Notes: generated by a model not told the origin, from the letters alone. 64,000 bases of DNA from Chitinophagaceae bacterium (GCA_019747705.1 JAIEQM010000006.1:1-64000); one strand, 5' to 3'. Positions 51,846 to 60,326 are shown, numbered from the stretch's first letter. Made by a program: numbers and translations.

Positions 51846-53057
51846 TCAATCATGCTTTGGCTCCCCCAGTTCAAAATAGGCGCCTTTTGTTTTATCAAGC
51901 AGCTTTGAAATAATTTTAAAATTTTCTTCTGTTGCACTGAGGTTTATAAATTTATCAATAATAGTGCTGTGCCTAAAAACCACAATCGTATTCTTCACAG
52001 AAGGGTTTATCTTGTTGAGTTGCACCTCGCTTTCAGTATCTGTCATTGATGGAACATAAGTAAGTGCAATATTTTTCAGTTGAAGTTCATTTCCCAGTTG
52101 TTCCAGTTCGGTCTGCCTTTTTCCCTTACTGTAGTTATTTTCGTTTCCATATACAAAATAAGCTTTCAGATAGTTTTTGCGTGCCACCTGCTCTTTTTCT
52201 AAAAACAACAACCATTTTTTTATATCGCTCCAATCAGGGTTATTGGCAACAAAGTAAATAATACCATGATAGCGGCCGTATTTGCATACGGGGCAGGTTC
52301 TGGTTCCTTTATCAGGGCCATAAGCATGATATGGTATGAATGATGGATTGTCTTCGCCAATAGAAAGGCCGGATTTAATTTTTGCAGTGTTTGTTTCAGG
52401 ATAACCTGGAATATTCAGCCCCAAAATAATATTATGCTCGGCAATTTGCAGACTGTCTTTCATCAAAACTCTTAATATGCCGCTTCCTCCACGGTTTTCA
52501 AGATGCTTTCGTTTTTCCCCGGTTAAAAGTTTGTCATCATCAAATACAAATTCATCAATGTAGTATTCATTTGCAATAGCCGGCTCTTTAACGGATATAT
52601 GAATATGCGCCGGTATTATTTCTCTGGGATAAGGCGCCGGCCTGATGGTGTACAGAGAATAACTTCCGTTTACATCTGTTTTAACCCATCCACGAATATG
52701 ACCATGGCGTTTTGCCAGGGCGTTCATTCCCTCAGCAGGTGAATAATAGCCGTTGTTATCAGTTTGCCAATAATAAATAATTACACCAGGCGCCGGTGTT
52801 TTACCGTCATTTTTAAAAACGGTTCCGGTTACCAACAGCTTCTTTCCTTTTTCCCGCCAGCCGGCACTTGTATCAACAGACCGGATAGCAGCCGGTATGT
52901 CAATAAACATTAATTCACAACCATCGCAACCTCCTCCCACCAGCTTCTTTTGTGAACTGGTTGTTTGAGTCTTGTCTTTATTACTTTGACCACTGCAGGA
53001 ACTGAGGCTAATAACGGAAATTACAAGCACGGTTAAAAGTGAGGATTGAAGAATCAT
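51846..53057 (-). CDS. Intradiol-dioxygenase-like lipoprotein fused to a thioredoxin-like domain
   Basis: I chose the ATG at 53057, which begins a lipoprotein signal peptide ending SLSSCSG. Residues about 45-215 form an intradiol ring-cleavage dioxygenase-like domain: APGVIIYYWQTDNNGYYSP, HIRGWVKTDVNGSYSLYTIRPAPYP and IPAHIHISV, with the Tyr/His residues that would hold iron. A thioredoxin-like segment with CPVCKYGRY and a following helix/strand set covers about residues 260-400. The fusion of an envelope dioxygenase domain with a thioredoxin-like partner is unusual. Substrate unknown. Confidence 0.8.
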   Translation of the reverse strand: MILQSSLLTVLVISVISLSSCSGQSNKDKTQTTSSQKKLVGGGCDGCELMFIDIPAAIRSVDTSAGWREKGKKLLVTGTVFKNDGKTPAPGVIIYYWQTDNNGYYSPAEGMNALAKRHGHIRGWVKTDVNGSYSLYTIRPAPYPREIIPAHIHISVKEPAIANEYYIDEFVFDDDKLLTGEKRKHLENRGGSGILRVLMKDSLQIAEHNIILGLNIPGYPETNTAKIKSGLSIGEDNPSFIPYHAYGPDKGTRTCPVCKYGRYHGIIYFVANNPDWSDIKKWLLFLEKEQVARKNYLKAYFVYGNENNYSKGKRQTELEQLGNELQLKNIALTYVPSMTDTESEVQLNKINPSVKNTIVVFRHSTIIDKFINLSATEENFKIISKLLDKTKGAYFELGEPKHD

Positions 53058-53136
53058 ACATTCAGCATTTTCTGCAAAATTCAAACTTGTTTCTAATGCC
53101 GCAAAACACAATTGGTTAACCTGATGAATAAACAGG

Positions 53137-54021
53137 TTAAGAAGATGAGTTTTTAAACAACTGTTTGAATGCAGCTGCATAATTCCGGCTGAGCCGTATC
53201 AGTTCACCATTGCTTAGCAAGAGGTCATAATCACCATTGAGGCGTGATTTAAACGACACCACTTTGCTGAGGTTTACAATAGCCGATTTGTGCACCCTTG
53301 CAAATTGATCTTTCTTTAGCTTTTGGCTGATGGCTTTTAGTGTTTCTGCATGCAGGTATTTTTTGCTGGCTGTATGTATGGAAATATAAGGACTGGCGGA
53401 GTTGATATAAATTATCTCCTCCGGTAAAATAATGATTTTGTTTCTTCCTGTACCTGTAACAATCTTATCAATAAAGTTGCCGCCCGGCCCGGTGTTGAAG
53501 TCCTGTACAGGTTTGGGTTGAAACAGATGTTTCCGGAAATAAAAAACAGCAATAGCCCCGTAAATAAGAATATACTTGTATAAGTCTTCTGAAACTGTAT
53601 AACTAATATTTTTTCTGAATCCATATACATGATCAAGGAAAAGTGCAGATAAAGAATAAAGCAAAACCGAAAACAACAGTACATGAACAAAAGAAGAGAG
53701 TACTATATAACTGAAAACCTGCAACCAGGAAGAAATTCTTGAATTGGCAACCTCAACTTTTTTAAACCATTCAATCAGTAAAAGACCTGCCGGCAAAAAC
53801 AGGAGCCAGCCGGAATTAAACAAAACTGATTCGGAAAAATAGAAGGAATAATGGTTGAAACCGGAATGCAATAAATCCTGCAAAACAGCAATTGATATAA
53901 AAAAAATTGTTGCACTCACAAAAAACAAAATCTTTTTTTGTGCCGGTTGAAATTTATGAACAAGCGCTGAAGGGGTAATCATTTTAGTTTGGCCAAAACA
54001 GCTTATAAACAAGGTTTTCAA
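53137..54021 (-). CDS. LytTR-family DNA-binding membrane protein
   Basis: This 294-residue protein has an N-terminal membrane part with about four hydrophobic helices and a C-terminal LytTR DNA-binding domain (GRNKIIILPEEIIYINSASPYISIHTASKKYLHAETLKAISQKLKKDQFARVHKSAIVNLSKVVSFKSRLNGDYDLLLSNGELIRLSRNYAAAFKQLF). It lacks a receiver domain, so it is a membrane-tethered regulator. A start at 53982 (MITPSA) is also possible. It lies 79 bases upstream of the dioxygenase-like gene on the same strand and may control it. Confidence 0.88.
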   Translation of the reverse strand: MKTLFISCFGQTKMITPSALVHKFQPAQKKILFFVSATIFFISIAVLQDLLHSGFNHYSFYFSESVLFNSGWLLFLPAGLLLIEWFKKVEVANSRISSWLQVFSYIVLSSFVHVLLFSVLLYSLSALFLDHVYGFRKNISYTVSEDLYKYILIYGAIAVFYFRKHLFQPKPVQDFNTGPGGNFIDKIVTGTGRNKIIILPEEIIYINSASPYISIHTASKKYLHAETLKAISQKLKKDQFARVHKSAIVNLSKVVSFKSRLNGDYDLLLSNGELIRLSRNYAAAFKQLFKNSSS

Positions 54022-54185
54022 AACAAAAATACATTAAAGTATAGTCCGATATTAACGACGGCAGGTTAAAACAAATCAAGACAAGGGGCTCTTGTTTAAA
54101 AAGTTTCGTTGTCAATTTTTAAACCTTAAAGAAAAAGCGAAAGCCTTTCCACTCTTCCGCTATTTCAATTCAATAAATCGTACTG

Positions 54186-55280
54186 TTATTCTTCCTGCAA
54201 TTTCTCATCCACAGCTCTTGCCAGTAATGCAGCACTTCTCCGTTTCATGGGGTTTGCCCTTGCATCTTCATAACCGTTCCTGGTGCGGAATATATCAATG
54301 GCTTTGTATAAAGAAGCCCGTAATGAACTTTCATCGGCCCTTCCCTTTCCTGCAATATCAAATGCAGTTCCATGATCTGGACTGGTGCGTATTACCGGCA
54401 GGCCCGCAGTATAATTTACTTCATCACCCACCGCCAGTGATTTAAAGGGTATCAGACCCTGGTCGTGGTACATGGCCAGTACCGCATCAAATTTTTCATA
54501 TTGTGCCCTTGCAAAAAAAGCATCGCTGCTGTAGGGGCCAAAGCAAAATACATCGTGCTGCTGTTTGGCTTCTTTAATAGCCGGTTTAATAATTTCTTCC
54601 TCTTCTTTACCGATTAATCCTTCATCGCCTGCATGGGGGTTCAGGCCCAGCACAGCAATCTTTGGTTTATCAATACCAAAATCTTTTTTTAATGACTGGT
54701 TTACTACTTTAAGTTTGGAAACAATGGCTTCTCTTGTAATATGTTTGGCCACTTCACCCACCGGCACATGTTCTGTGAGTAATGCAACCTTTAAATTATC
54801 AGCCACCATCAGCATTGCCACATCGTTCGCATTAAAGTATGCTTTCAAAAACGGTGTATGCCCTGTATAATGAAACGCATCACTATATACATTTTTTTTG
54901 TGAATGGGCGCAGTAACCAGTGCATCAATCTGTTTATTTTTTAATGCTTCCGTTGCTGCTGCTAATGATTTGATGGCATATTGCCCGCCTGTATCATTTA
55001 ATTGTCCGGGTGTAATGGCCACTTCTTCTTCCCAGCAACTGTAAATGGTTACCTGTTTGGGGTTCAGGCGATCCAGTTCCCGGGTGGCATGATAACTGAG
55101 GTTATAATCCGGTAAACCTTTTTTATAAAAGTTAATGACTTTATTACTGGCAAATACAACCGGTGTGCAAATTTCCAGCAGGCGGTTATCACTCAGCGTT
55201 TTAATAATGGTTTCAATACCAATGCCGTTAAGATCGCCACAACTGAAACCAATAACCGGTTTTTTTTCTGAACTGTTCAT
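54186..55280 (-). CDS. pdxA: 4-hydroxythreonine-4-phosphate dehydrogenase PdxA
   Basis: PdxA oxidises 4-hydroxythreonine phosphate in pyridoxal phosphate synthesis. The 364-residue protein shows SCGDLNGIGIETIIKTL at the start, TAPIHKKNV, FHYTGHTPFL, LGLNPHAGDEGLIGKEE, MYHDQGLIPFKSL and RTSPDHGTAFDIAGKG at the end, with the metal-binding histidines of the family. A TACATTTG promoter is 18 bases upstream. Confidence 0.95.
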   Translation of the reverse strand: MNSSEKKPVIGFSCGDLNGIGIETIIKTLSDNRLLEICTPVVFASNKVINFYKKGLPDYNLSYHATRELDRLNPKQVTIYSCWEEEVAITPGQLNDTGGQYAIKSLAAATEALKNKQIDALVTAPIHKKNVYSDAFHYTGHTPFLKAYFNANDVAMLMVADNLKVALLTEHVPVGEVAKHITREAIVSKLKVVNQSLKKDFGIDKPKIAVLGLNPHAGDEGLIGKEEEEIIKPAIKEAKQQHDVFCFGPYSSDAFFARAQYEKFDAVLAMYHDQGLIPFKSLAVGDEVNYTAGLPVIRTSPDHGTAFDIAGKGRADESSLRASLYKAIDIFRTRNGYEDARANPMKRRSAALLARAVDEKLQEE

Positions 55281-55298
55281 ACTGTGATGGAATTAGGG

Positions 55299-55306
55299 CA
55301 AATGTA
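55299..55306 (-). promoter_or_regulatory. -7 promoter element of pdxA
   Basis: TACATTTG on the minus strand matches TAnnTTTG, 18 bases before the ATG at 55280. Confidence 0.5.
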
Positions 55307-55480
55307 ATTAAATGAGCAGAACACAGCAGCAGTTCTTTATCCCTTTTGCAAAAAACCACAGGTAGTTTTACCGCAGAAGATTACCTTTTTGTAACCAATA
55401 AATGAAAAACTAAGGGTTATTTTCCTGCTGTGATGATTGCTTTGGTACAGGTATTGCCACACTTTAGAAAAATCAATCCC

Positions 55481-55888
55481 ATGAAAACGATTATTTTTTC
55501 TGCAGCATTTTTCCTGCTTACTTCATTTACAGTTCATCAACCGCATCAAAACACAAATTCATTTACAACATCTGTAAAAAAGCTAAATGACCCGGCTATT
55601 ACTTTTTTTAAAGCCTTTAAAAACCGGAGAGATGTAAATCTTTTCTGGTATGTATCCAACCCGCTCAACATTGCCAGCTTTACCATTTTTTATTCTACAG
55701 ATGGTGTAATGTTTTATGAACTGGAAAGTATGGGCTCCACCGGCAACGCAATGTATCGTTATAAACACAGACCAACCGGCAATGGTACTATTCACTACAA
55801 AATACAGATGCGTGATGTATATATGGGCATAACAGAATCGCCCGTTGAAACCGTTCGCCTGGGTAATGGTAACGGTAACTGCAACTAA
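55481..55888 (+). CDS. Hypothetical secreted protein with a fibronectin-like fold
   Basis: The 135-residue protein starts MKTIIFSAAFFLLTSFTVHQ (signal peptide). Its body, DPAITFFKAFKNRRDVNLFWYVSNPLNIASFTIFYSTDGVMFYELESMGSTGNAMYRYKHRPTGNGTIHYKIQMRDV, looks like one Ig/fibronectin-type beta-sandwich. No catalytic feature is visible. It stands alone ahead of rsmA. Confidence 0.65.
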   Translation: MKTIIFSAAFFLLTSFTVHQPHQNTNSFTTSVKKLNDPAITFFKAFKNRRDVNLFWYVSNPLNIASFTIFYSTDGVMFYELESMGSTGNAMYRYKHRPTGNGTIHYKIQMRDVYMGITESPVETVRLGNGNGNCN

Positions 55889-55981
55889 TCAGCAAGAATT
55901 TTGATATTGGAATGGAAGTTCTCCCTGCACCCTGTGTGCGGGGAAACTTTTTTTATTGCCCCTCTGCTGTGCCGTTTCATT

Positions 55982-55989
55982 TACTTTTG
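55982..55989 (+). promoter_or_regulatory. -7 promoter element of rsmA
   Basis: TACTTTTG matches TAnnTTTG and ends four bases before the GTG start at 55994. The transcript is probably leaderless. Confidence 0.5.
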
Positions 55990-55993
55990 CAAC

Positions 55994-56749
55994 GTGGAGT
56001 ACACATTAAAGAAATCACTCGGTCAGCATTTTTTAAAAGATGAAAATATATGCCGCAATATTGTAAAAGCGGTGGAGGAGCAGCGCCCTGCTCAACTGCT
56101 TGAAATCGGACCGGGCGGAGGCGCCATCACCAAATACCTCATGAACCTGGAAGGTGTGGTCTTCAAAGCCATTGAATTAGATAAAGAAAAAGTAGAATAC
56201 CTGGCGGCAACTTACCCTCAGCTAAAAGGTAAAATTATTCACCAGAGTTTCCTGGATGCTGCACCGCCATTTGAAGGAAGCTTTCATGTAGTGGGTAATT
56301 TTCCATACAACATATCCACCCAAATTTTGTTTCGTATCCTGGAATGGAAAGAACAGGCGCCTGTTGTTACAGGAATGTTTCAGAAAGAAGTGGCACAGCG
56401 TATTGCTGCAAAGGAAGGCAACAAAACCTACGGCATCATGAGTGTGCTGGTACAGGCTTTTTATAAAGTGGACTATTTATTTGATGTGCATGAAAACAGT
56501 TTTAACCCGCCACCCAAAGTAAAAAGCGGCGTTATACGTTTAACAAAAGCAGCGGATGTACCCGAAATGAAAAGTGAAAAAGCTTTTTTTAACCTTGTAA
56601 AAACAGCATTTAACCAGCGCAGGAAAATGCTGCGGAATGGCGTAAGGGGTTTGTTTACTGAAGATTTTTTGAAAGATGAAATTTTTACAAAGCGTGCAGA
56701 ACAGTTAACGGTGGAGCAGTTTGCACAACTAACCTTTAAGATGAAATAA
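55994..56749 (+). CDS. rsmA: 16S rRNA dimethyladenosine transferase RsmA, GTG start
   Basis: RsmA (KsgA) dimethylates two adenines near the 3' end of 16S rRNA. I chose GTG at 55994 because [20 protein letters not shown] is the normal N-terminus; the codons upstream of it are not conserved and cross the promoter. Motifs [32 protein letters not shown] and [13 protein letters not shown] are present. The 251-residue length is typical. It is followed after four bases by the dehydrogenase gene. Confidence 0.95.
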   Translation: MEYTLKKSLGQHFLKDENICRNIVKAVEEQRPAQLLEIGPGGGAITKYLMNLEGVVFKAIELDKEKVEYLAATYPQLKGKIIHQSFLDAAPPFEGSFHVVGNFPYNISTQILFRILEWKEQAPVVTGMFQKEVAQRIAAKEGNKTYGIMSVLVQAFYKVDYLFDVHENSFNPPPKVKSGVIRLTKAADVPEMKSEKAFFNLVKTAFNQRRKMLRNGVRGLFTEDFLKDEIFTKRAEQLTVEQFAQLTFKMK

Positions 56750-56753
56750 GGAA

Positions 56754-57674
56754 ATGAAAGTTATTATTACTTCAAAGTGTCATGAATATTTACAGCAGCG
56801 TTTAAAGGCGAATGGTTATGAAGTGGTGTATGCGCCTGCCATCAGCTATGAAGAACTGCTGAATGAAATGGCAACAGCTACCGGCATCATTGTATCAACA
56901 AGAATTAAAATTGATGAACCACTTCTTCAAAAGGCCACTGCTTTAAAATGGATTGGGAGGCTCGGAAGCGGCCTTGAACTCATTGATGTGGATGCTGCTG
57001 AAAGCAAAGGAATAAAAGTGGTAAGCAGCCCTGAGGGCAACAGGGATGCAGTGGGTGAACATGCCCTGGGTTTATTGCTGAACCTGATGAACAAGCTCAA
57101 CAGCAGCGCTGCTGAAGTAAAAGAAGGTTTATGGTTGCGTGAGGAAAACCGTGGCTTTGAACTCAGTGGTAAAACAGTGGGCATCATTGGTTATGGAAAT
57201 ACGGGAAAAGCGTTTGCAAAAAAATTAAAAGGCTTTGATGTTACAATTTTAGCGCATGATAAATATGTTTTTGGGTTTGGTGGTGATGAAGTAAAAGAAG
57301 CATCTATGGAGCAGGTATTAAAATACAGCGATGTGGTGAGCCTTCATTTACCATTAACGGATGAAACATTTCATTACGCCAGCAATCGTTTTTTTGAACT
57401 GATGGAACAACAGCCATTCTTCATTAACACCTGCCGTGGAAAAGTGCACCACACAGCCGCCCTAATAAATGCGCTTGAAAAAGGAATGATTAAAGGCGCT
57501 GGTTTGGATGTACTCGAAAATGAAAAACTCAGTTCTTACACTGCAGAAGAAAAGGCAGATGTACAATGGTTGCTCAACCGTAAAGACGTAATCATTACGC
57601 CACACATAGCAGGTTACACTTATGAATCATTTTACAAAATGAGCAAAGTGCTGGTGGAAAAACTGGGGTTGTGA
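56754..57674 (+). CDS. D-2-hydroxyacid dehydrogenase family protein
   Basis: The 306-residue protein has a C-terminal-side Rossmann fold ([23 protein letters not shown]), the catalytic Arg in [10 protein letters not shown], Glu in [11 protein letters not shown] and His in TPHIAGYT, in the spacing of the phosphoglycerate/formate/lactate dehydrogenase family. The length is shorter than SerA with its regulatory domain, so it could act as a phosphoglycerate dehydrogenase or another 2-hydroxyacid enzyme. It is in an operon with rsmA. Confidence 0.9.
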   Translation: MKVIITSKCHEYLQQRLKANGYEVVYAPAISYEELLNEMATATGIIVSTRIKIDEPLLQKATALKWIGRLGSGLELIDVDAAESKGIKVVSSPEGNRDAVGEHALGLLLNLMNKLNSSAAEVKEGLWLREENRGFELSGKTVGIIGYGNTGKAFAKKLKGFDVTILAHDKYVFGFGGDEVKEASMEQVLKYSDVVSLHLPLTDETFHYASNRFFELMEQQPFFINTCRGKVHHTAALINALEKGMIKGAGLDVLENEKLSSYTAEEKADVQWLLNRKDVIITPHIAGYTYESFYKMSKVLVEKLGL

Positions 57675-57676
57675 TT

Positions 57677-58149
57677 TTAATTTACAGTCACAGGTATTTC
57701 AATTCTTAATTTTTCCCATGCAATTATAATCTTATCAGTTTCAACAAAATATTGCAACCGCTCCAATGAGGTTTCTGCGATAACAGGTTTTACAGTTACA
57801 CGAACAATATCTTCTTCCTGTTTGTAATCATCTGCCAGGTGCCGGGCATAATTTTTATTAATGATAAAAATCCATTCCTCTTTGCCGGGAATGGTGAAGA
57901 CAGCATAGGTACCCGCTTTAATATTTTTATTTCCAACTGTGAAGTCCTTACTCACCGTAATATTGGTGGCGCTGCGGGCGCCGGTAACCCAAACATTGTT
58001 ATAAGACACCAGCCCACCCCAGATAATGCGGTTTTTTACACCGGGCGAATAATAATTGATGACCACATCAGCACTGCCAATCTTCCCACTGGCAACACAG
58101 GGGATGCTTTTTTTGAATGTATCAACGGGCAGGGCTTTGCTGCAGGTGT
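57677..58149 (-). pseudogene. 3' fragment of a DUF2911 gene
   Basis: The minus strand reads KALPVDTFKKSIPCVASGKIGSADVVINYYSPGVKNRIIWGGLV..., a DUF2911 body, to a stop at 57677. No ATG is available upstream in this frame; only a GTG in the middle of the domain at 58066 would start it. Upstream DNA in another frame reads NATPAAK, which continues the N-terminus of the fragment at 58883-58963. One A missing from an AAA run at about 58138-58140 would rejoin the two frames. The gene is therefore split and frameshifted. Confidence 0.7.
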
Positions 58150-58330
58150 GGCATTAGTATTCCGTCCGCCCACAACCGATGCTGATTGAAAAACTGAAAT
58201 TGAAGTTAAGAACTAAAGCTCAAAGTTGTTTGTCCAGCCCGAACTACAGCCTGGCTTTGTACTTAGCTGAAGTTTGTTTGTCAAGCCCCACACTTGCGCA
58301 AAACCCCATGTTAGCCGCTGTTATTTTACA

Positions 58331-58558
58331 TTAGATGTTTTTCAAGAGTGAATCGACAGATAAATCTTCATCAATTAAAGGCCAATGAATTCCATAACCA
58401 GATGGAGAGATTGTGTATAGATTCCTTTGAATATCGTTTGCTAATTCCAACTTTTTTGAAACTTTGGAGAGGGGTAATTTTATTACTTGTCCATCAATAA
58501 TTAAACAAATCAAATCTTGTTCAAAAGAAATGGCTTCTATATTATGTGTAGCTATCAT
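58331..58558 (-). CDS. DUF2442 protein
   Basis: The 75-residue protein shows the DUF2442 pattern: FEQDLICLIIDGQVIKLPLSKVSKKLELANDI and GIHWPLIDEDLSVDSLL. It is three bases downstream of the DUF4160 gene and is probably its partner. These two families often occur together on mobile cassettes and are suspected toxin-antitoxin pairs; neither activity is proven here. Confidence 0.75.
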   Translation of the reverse strand: MIATHNIEAISFEQDLICLIIDGQVIKLPLSKVSKKLELANDIQRNLYTISPSGYGIHWPLIDEDLSVDSLLKNI

Positions 58559-58561
58559 GAT

Positions 58562-58810
58562 TTAGTTATTAAAGTGATTATTCCAAGATTCAACGATTAA
58601 ATCAAAATGTTGATATATTATTTTCTTGACTTCTTTCTTTGCAGCAGGAGTCAAGTTATAGGAAAAAGCTTCTCTAATCTCAACCTCTTCAAGCAGTAAC
58701 CAAAATTTACATTCAATGTCGCCCTTTTCGGCATGAACATGAATTGGCTCATATCCTTCGTTAGAATAAAAAAACAGTCTCCATCCATAAATAAATAATA
58801 TTGTTGGCAT
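58562..58810 (-). CDS. DUF4160 protein
   Basis: This 82-residue protein shows the DUF4160 pattern: MPTILFIYGWRLFFYSNEGYEPIHVHAEKGDIECKFWLL and a helical tail with NHFNN. The histidine pair in IHVHAE is typical. It is the first gene of the inserted pair and is thought to be the effector (possible toxin) of a DUF4160/DUF2442 module. No enzymatic proof is available. Confidence 0.75.
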   Translation of the reverse strand: MPTILFIYGWRLFFYSNEGYEPIHVHAEKGDIECKFWLLLEEVEIREAFSYNLTPAAKKEVKKIIYQHFDLIVESWNNHFNN

Positions 58811-58882
58811 AGGTCATTTTAAGCCACATAAAGATAACAAAAACTTGCTTATGCTCAATGGTCGGTTATAGCGGCTAACAAA

Positions 58883-58963
58883 GGCATTGGGGTTGGGGTA
58901 TTTCTGCTGGGCAAAAGCGACGGATATCATTAATAACATTATACCTGTAAATAAACTCTTCAT
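58883..58963 (-). pseudogene. 5' fragment of the DUF2911 gene
   Basis: The minus strand reads MKSLFTGIMLLMISVAFAQQ, a clear signal peptide, then KYPNPNA, and then runs into the insertion, ending at a TGA at 58814 that lies in foreign DNA. Together with the TPAAK... fragment on the other side of the insertion it gives a continuous DUF2911 protein. The 27 codons before the break match the reading frame of the reconstruction. Confidence 0.65.
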
Positions 58964-59317
58964 CACACAAATATAGAATAGCTGCGCATTGATTTGCAGA
59001 AATAAAGAGTGTAAGTTTTTATTGCTTAAAAGGAATCGCCGCAGGGTCTGTTTTCTTTGTTTTGTGTTTCAACGTTTAGCTGTTACTTTTACGCCTCGCA
59101 AAAAGAAGTATAATAATATAACCCATAAAAATTAACAAGTAATTTACAGCAACCGGCGATGTTAATTTTTTTGGTGAATACCATCTGGCAAACTCTAAAC
59201 ACTAAAATTAAGGCATGAAATAATCATTAAAAATCAGCAGCCCATCTTTACACCAACCGGGATGATAATTGTTAATGATTCTACTTTGTGGCAAAAACTT
59301 AAAATAAAAATGAACAC
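58964..59317. other. Intergenic region ahead of the methyltransferase
   Basis: 354 bases with no gene. It should carry the promoter of the broken DUF2911 gene (minus) and the leader of the methyltransferase. The leader at 59284-59322 is a close copy of 7428-7466. Confidence 0.45.
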
Positions 59318-59322
59318 ATGAA
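59284..59322 (+). promoter_or_regulatory. Duplicated leader with a mini-ORF
   Basis: The 39-base stretch from ttgtggcaaaaacttaaaat to acatgaaa is the same as 7428-7466 apart from a few bases. It contains a mini-ORF atg aac aca tga whose stop overlaps the ATG of the methyltransferase (ATGA). The same arrangement at 7462 has no following gene. It may be a mobile or conserved 5' leader. Confidence 0.5.
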
Positions 59323-60037
59323 ACTTTTTATTATACGCTATCTGAAAATCGGGTTTGTTTATCTGCGCCTGCATGTGCTGTTTGATTTATTTTCATCATT
59401 GTATGCCAACCTGTATTATTTATCCAAATTTTCCAAATGGCGGGCCACACATAAAAAAGTAAAGTATAATGACTTTCCTTCTGCCTGGAAATATGAAAAG
59501 CGTTATCCGCTCTATACCACCATTTTTGAAATGGAAGGTTTGCAGCAGGAAGCTATTGATTATTTTGAATTTGGCGTAGCAGCCGGCCAGTCGTTTAAAT
59601 GGTTCTTACACCAAAACAAAAACCCTGAAAGCAGGTTTGTTGGTTTTGACACATTTACCGGTTTGCCTGAAGATTTTGGCGTGTACAAAAAGGGATCTTT
59701 TAATACCAACCACCAAACACCAGTAATCAACGATGAGCGGGGAAGTTTTCAGCAGGGTTTATTTCAACAAACACTACCTGCTTTTTTAAAAGACTTTCAG
59801 CATCATAAAAGAAAAGTGGTGATGATGGATGCAGATTTGTACAGCGCTACATTATTTGTGTTAGCTGCACTGGGCCCTCATTTTAAAAAAGATGATATAA
59901 TTATCTTTGATCAGTTTTCGGTGCCAACCCATGAGTTTAAAGCGTGGTATGAATTTGCCCGATTATATCCAACAGTACAAATGGAATTAATAGCGGCAGG
60001 TAATAATTATTATTTCTCTGTATTTAAAATTCTTTAA
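59318..60037 (+). CDS. TylF-like class I SAM methyltransferase
   Basis: The 239-residue protein has the SAM-binding motif DYFEFGVAAGQSFKWFL and VGFDTFTGLPEDFG, KVVMMDADLYSATLFVLAALGPHFKKDDIIIFDQF, which match the TylF/MycF O-methyltransferase family (sugar or macrolide O-methylation). Its substrate in this organism is unknown. It is preceded by the duplicated leader and followed by palindromic repeats. Confidence 0.85.
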   Translation: MKLFIIRYLKIGFVYLRLHVLFDLFSSLYANLYYLSKFSKWRATHKKVKYNDFPSAWKYEKRYPLYTTIFEMEGLQQEAIDYFEFGVAAGQSFKWFLHQNKNPESRFVGFDTFTGLPEDFGVYKKGSFNTNHQTPVINDERGSFQQGLFQQTLPAFLKDFQHHKRKVVMMDADLYSATLFVLAALGPHFKKDDIIIFDQFSVPTHEFKAWYEFARLYPTVQMELIAAGNNYYFSVFKIL

Positions 60038-60117
60038 TGGGTTGTTTGTGCTGTTTGGCTGCTCACAAATGCCAGTGCATTCACCTTTGCCAAATTTTTA
60101 ACTGAATGATGAAGGGC

Positions 60118-60176
60118 TGCCCCGCTTAGGCGGAAATGCGCCCGTCCGCAGGCGGGGCATTGAAGACGGGCGGGGA
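60118..60176. repeat. GC-rich palindromic repeat
   Basis: CGCCCGTC (60139-60146) pairs with GACGGGCG (60165-60172), with GC-rich flanks. It resembles the repeat family at 7308-7335 in composition, though the match is loose. Confidence 0.5.
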
Positions 60177-60239
60177 ACAGCAGTTTCATTTATAACTGTA
60201 AGTTGAGAGCCCCCCTTGCATTTCACAAAAAAAAATGGC

Positions 60240-60247
60240 TATATTTG
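60240..60247 (+). promoter_or_regulatory. -7 promoter element of the greA leader
   Basis: TATATTTG matches TAnnTTTG about 80 bases upstream of the greA start. Confidence 0.5.
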
Positions 60248-60261
60248 CTTCATACTTATAG

Positions 60262-60300
60262 CAACGCTTCAGCTCATACCTGGGGCGTTGTTATTTTTTT
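60262..60300 (+). terminator. Attenuator-like hairpin in the greA leader
   Basis: CAACGC pairs with GCGTTG, with an inner CAG/CTG pairing, and is followed by TTATTTTTTT. This is an intrinsic terminator between the promoter and greA. It would release an RNA of about 50 nt. In E. coli the greA leader has a similar early terminator that makes the small RNA GraL; the parallel is by position only. Confidence 0.65.
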
Positions 60301-60314
60301 CTGTTTAAACGAAA

Positions 60315-60326
60315 CGAGGAGGTTTT
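60315..60326 (+). promoter_or_regulatory. Strong Shine-Dalgarno of greA
   Basis: GAGGAGG lies just 6 bases ahead of the greA ATG. Such a strong ribosome binding site is uncommon among Bacteroidota genes, which usually rely on A-rich leaders. Confidence 0.6.

Larger units (their letters stand above)
58150..58888. mobile_element. Cassette-like insertion carrying DUF2442 and DUF4160 genes
   Basis: The insertion is bounded by GGCATT on both sides (58150-58155 and 58883-58888), a 6-bp direct repeat. Inside, GTTAGCCGCT (58310-58319) and AGCGGCTAAC (58870-58879) are a 10-bp perfect inverted pair around the two genes. Two imperfect 24-bp direct repeats, about 20 of 24 bases alike, lie at 58217-58240 and 58265-58288. 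It sits inside the DUF2911 gene. No integrase is in the window. Integron-like cassette behaviour is a hypothesis. Confidence 0.6.
60038..60326. other. Intergenic region with palindromes and the greA leader
   Basis: It holds a GC-rich palindromic repeat (60118-60176), the greA promoter and an attenuator-like hairpin, and no gene. Confidence 0.5.

Noticed and set aside
58150..58888. A full integron or transposon
   Set aside because: No integrase or transposase gene is present. Only cassette-like ends and a 6-bp direct repeat are seen.
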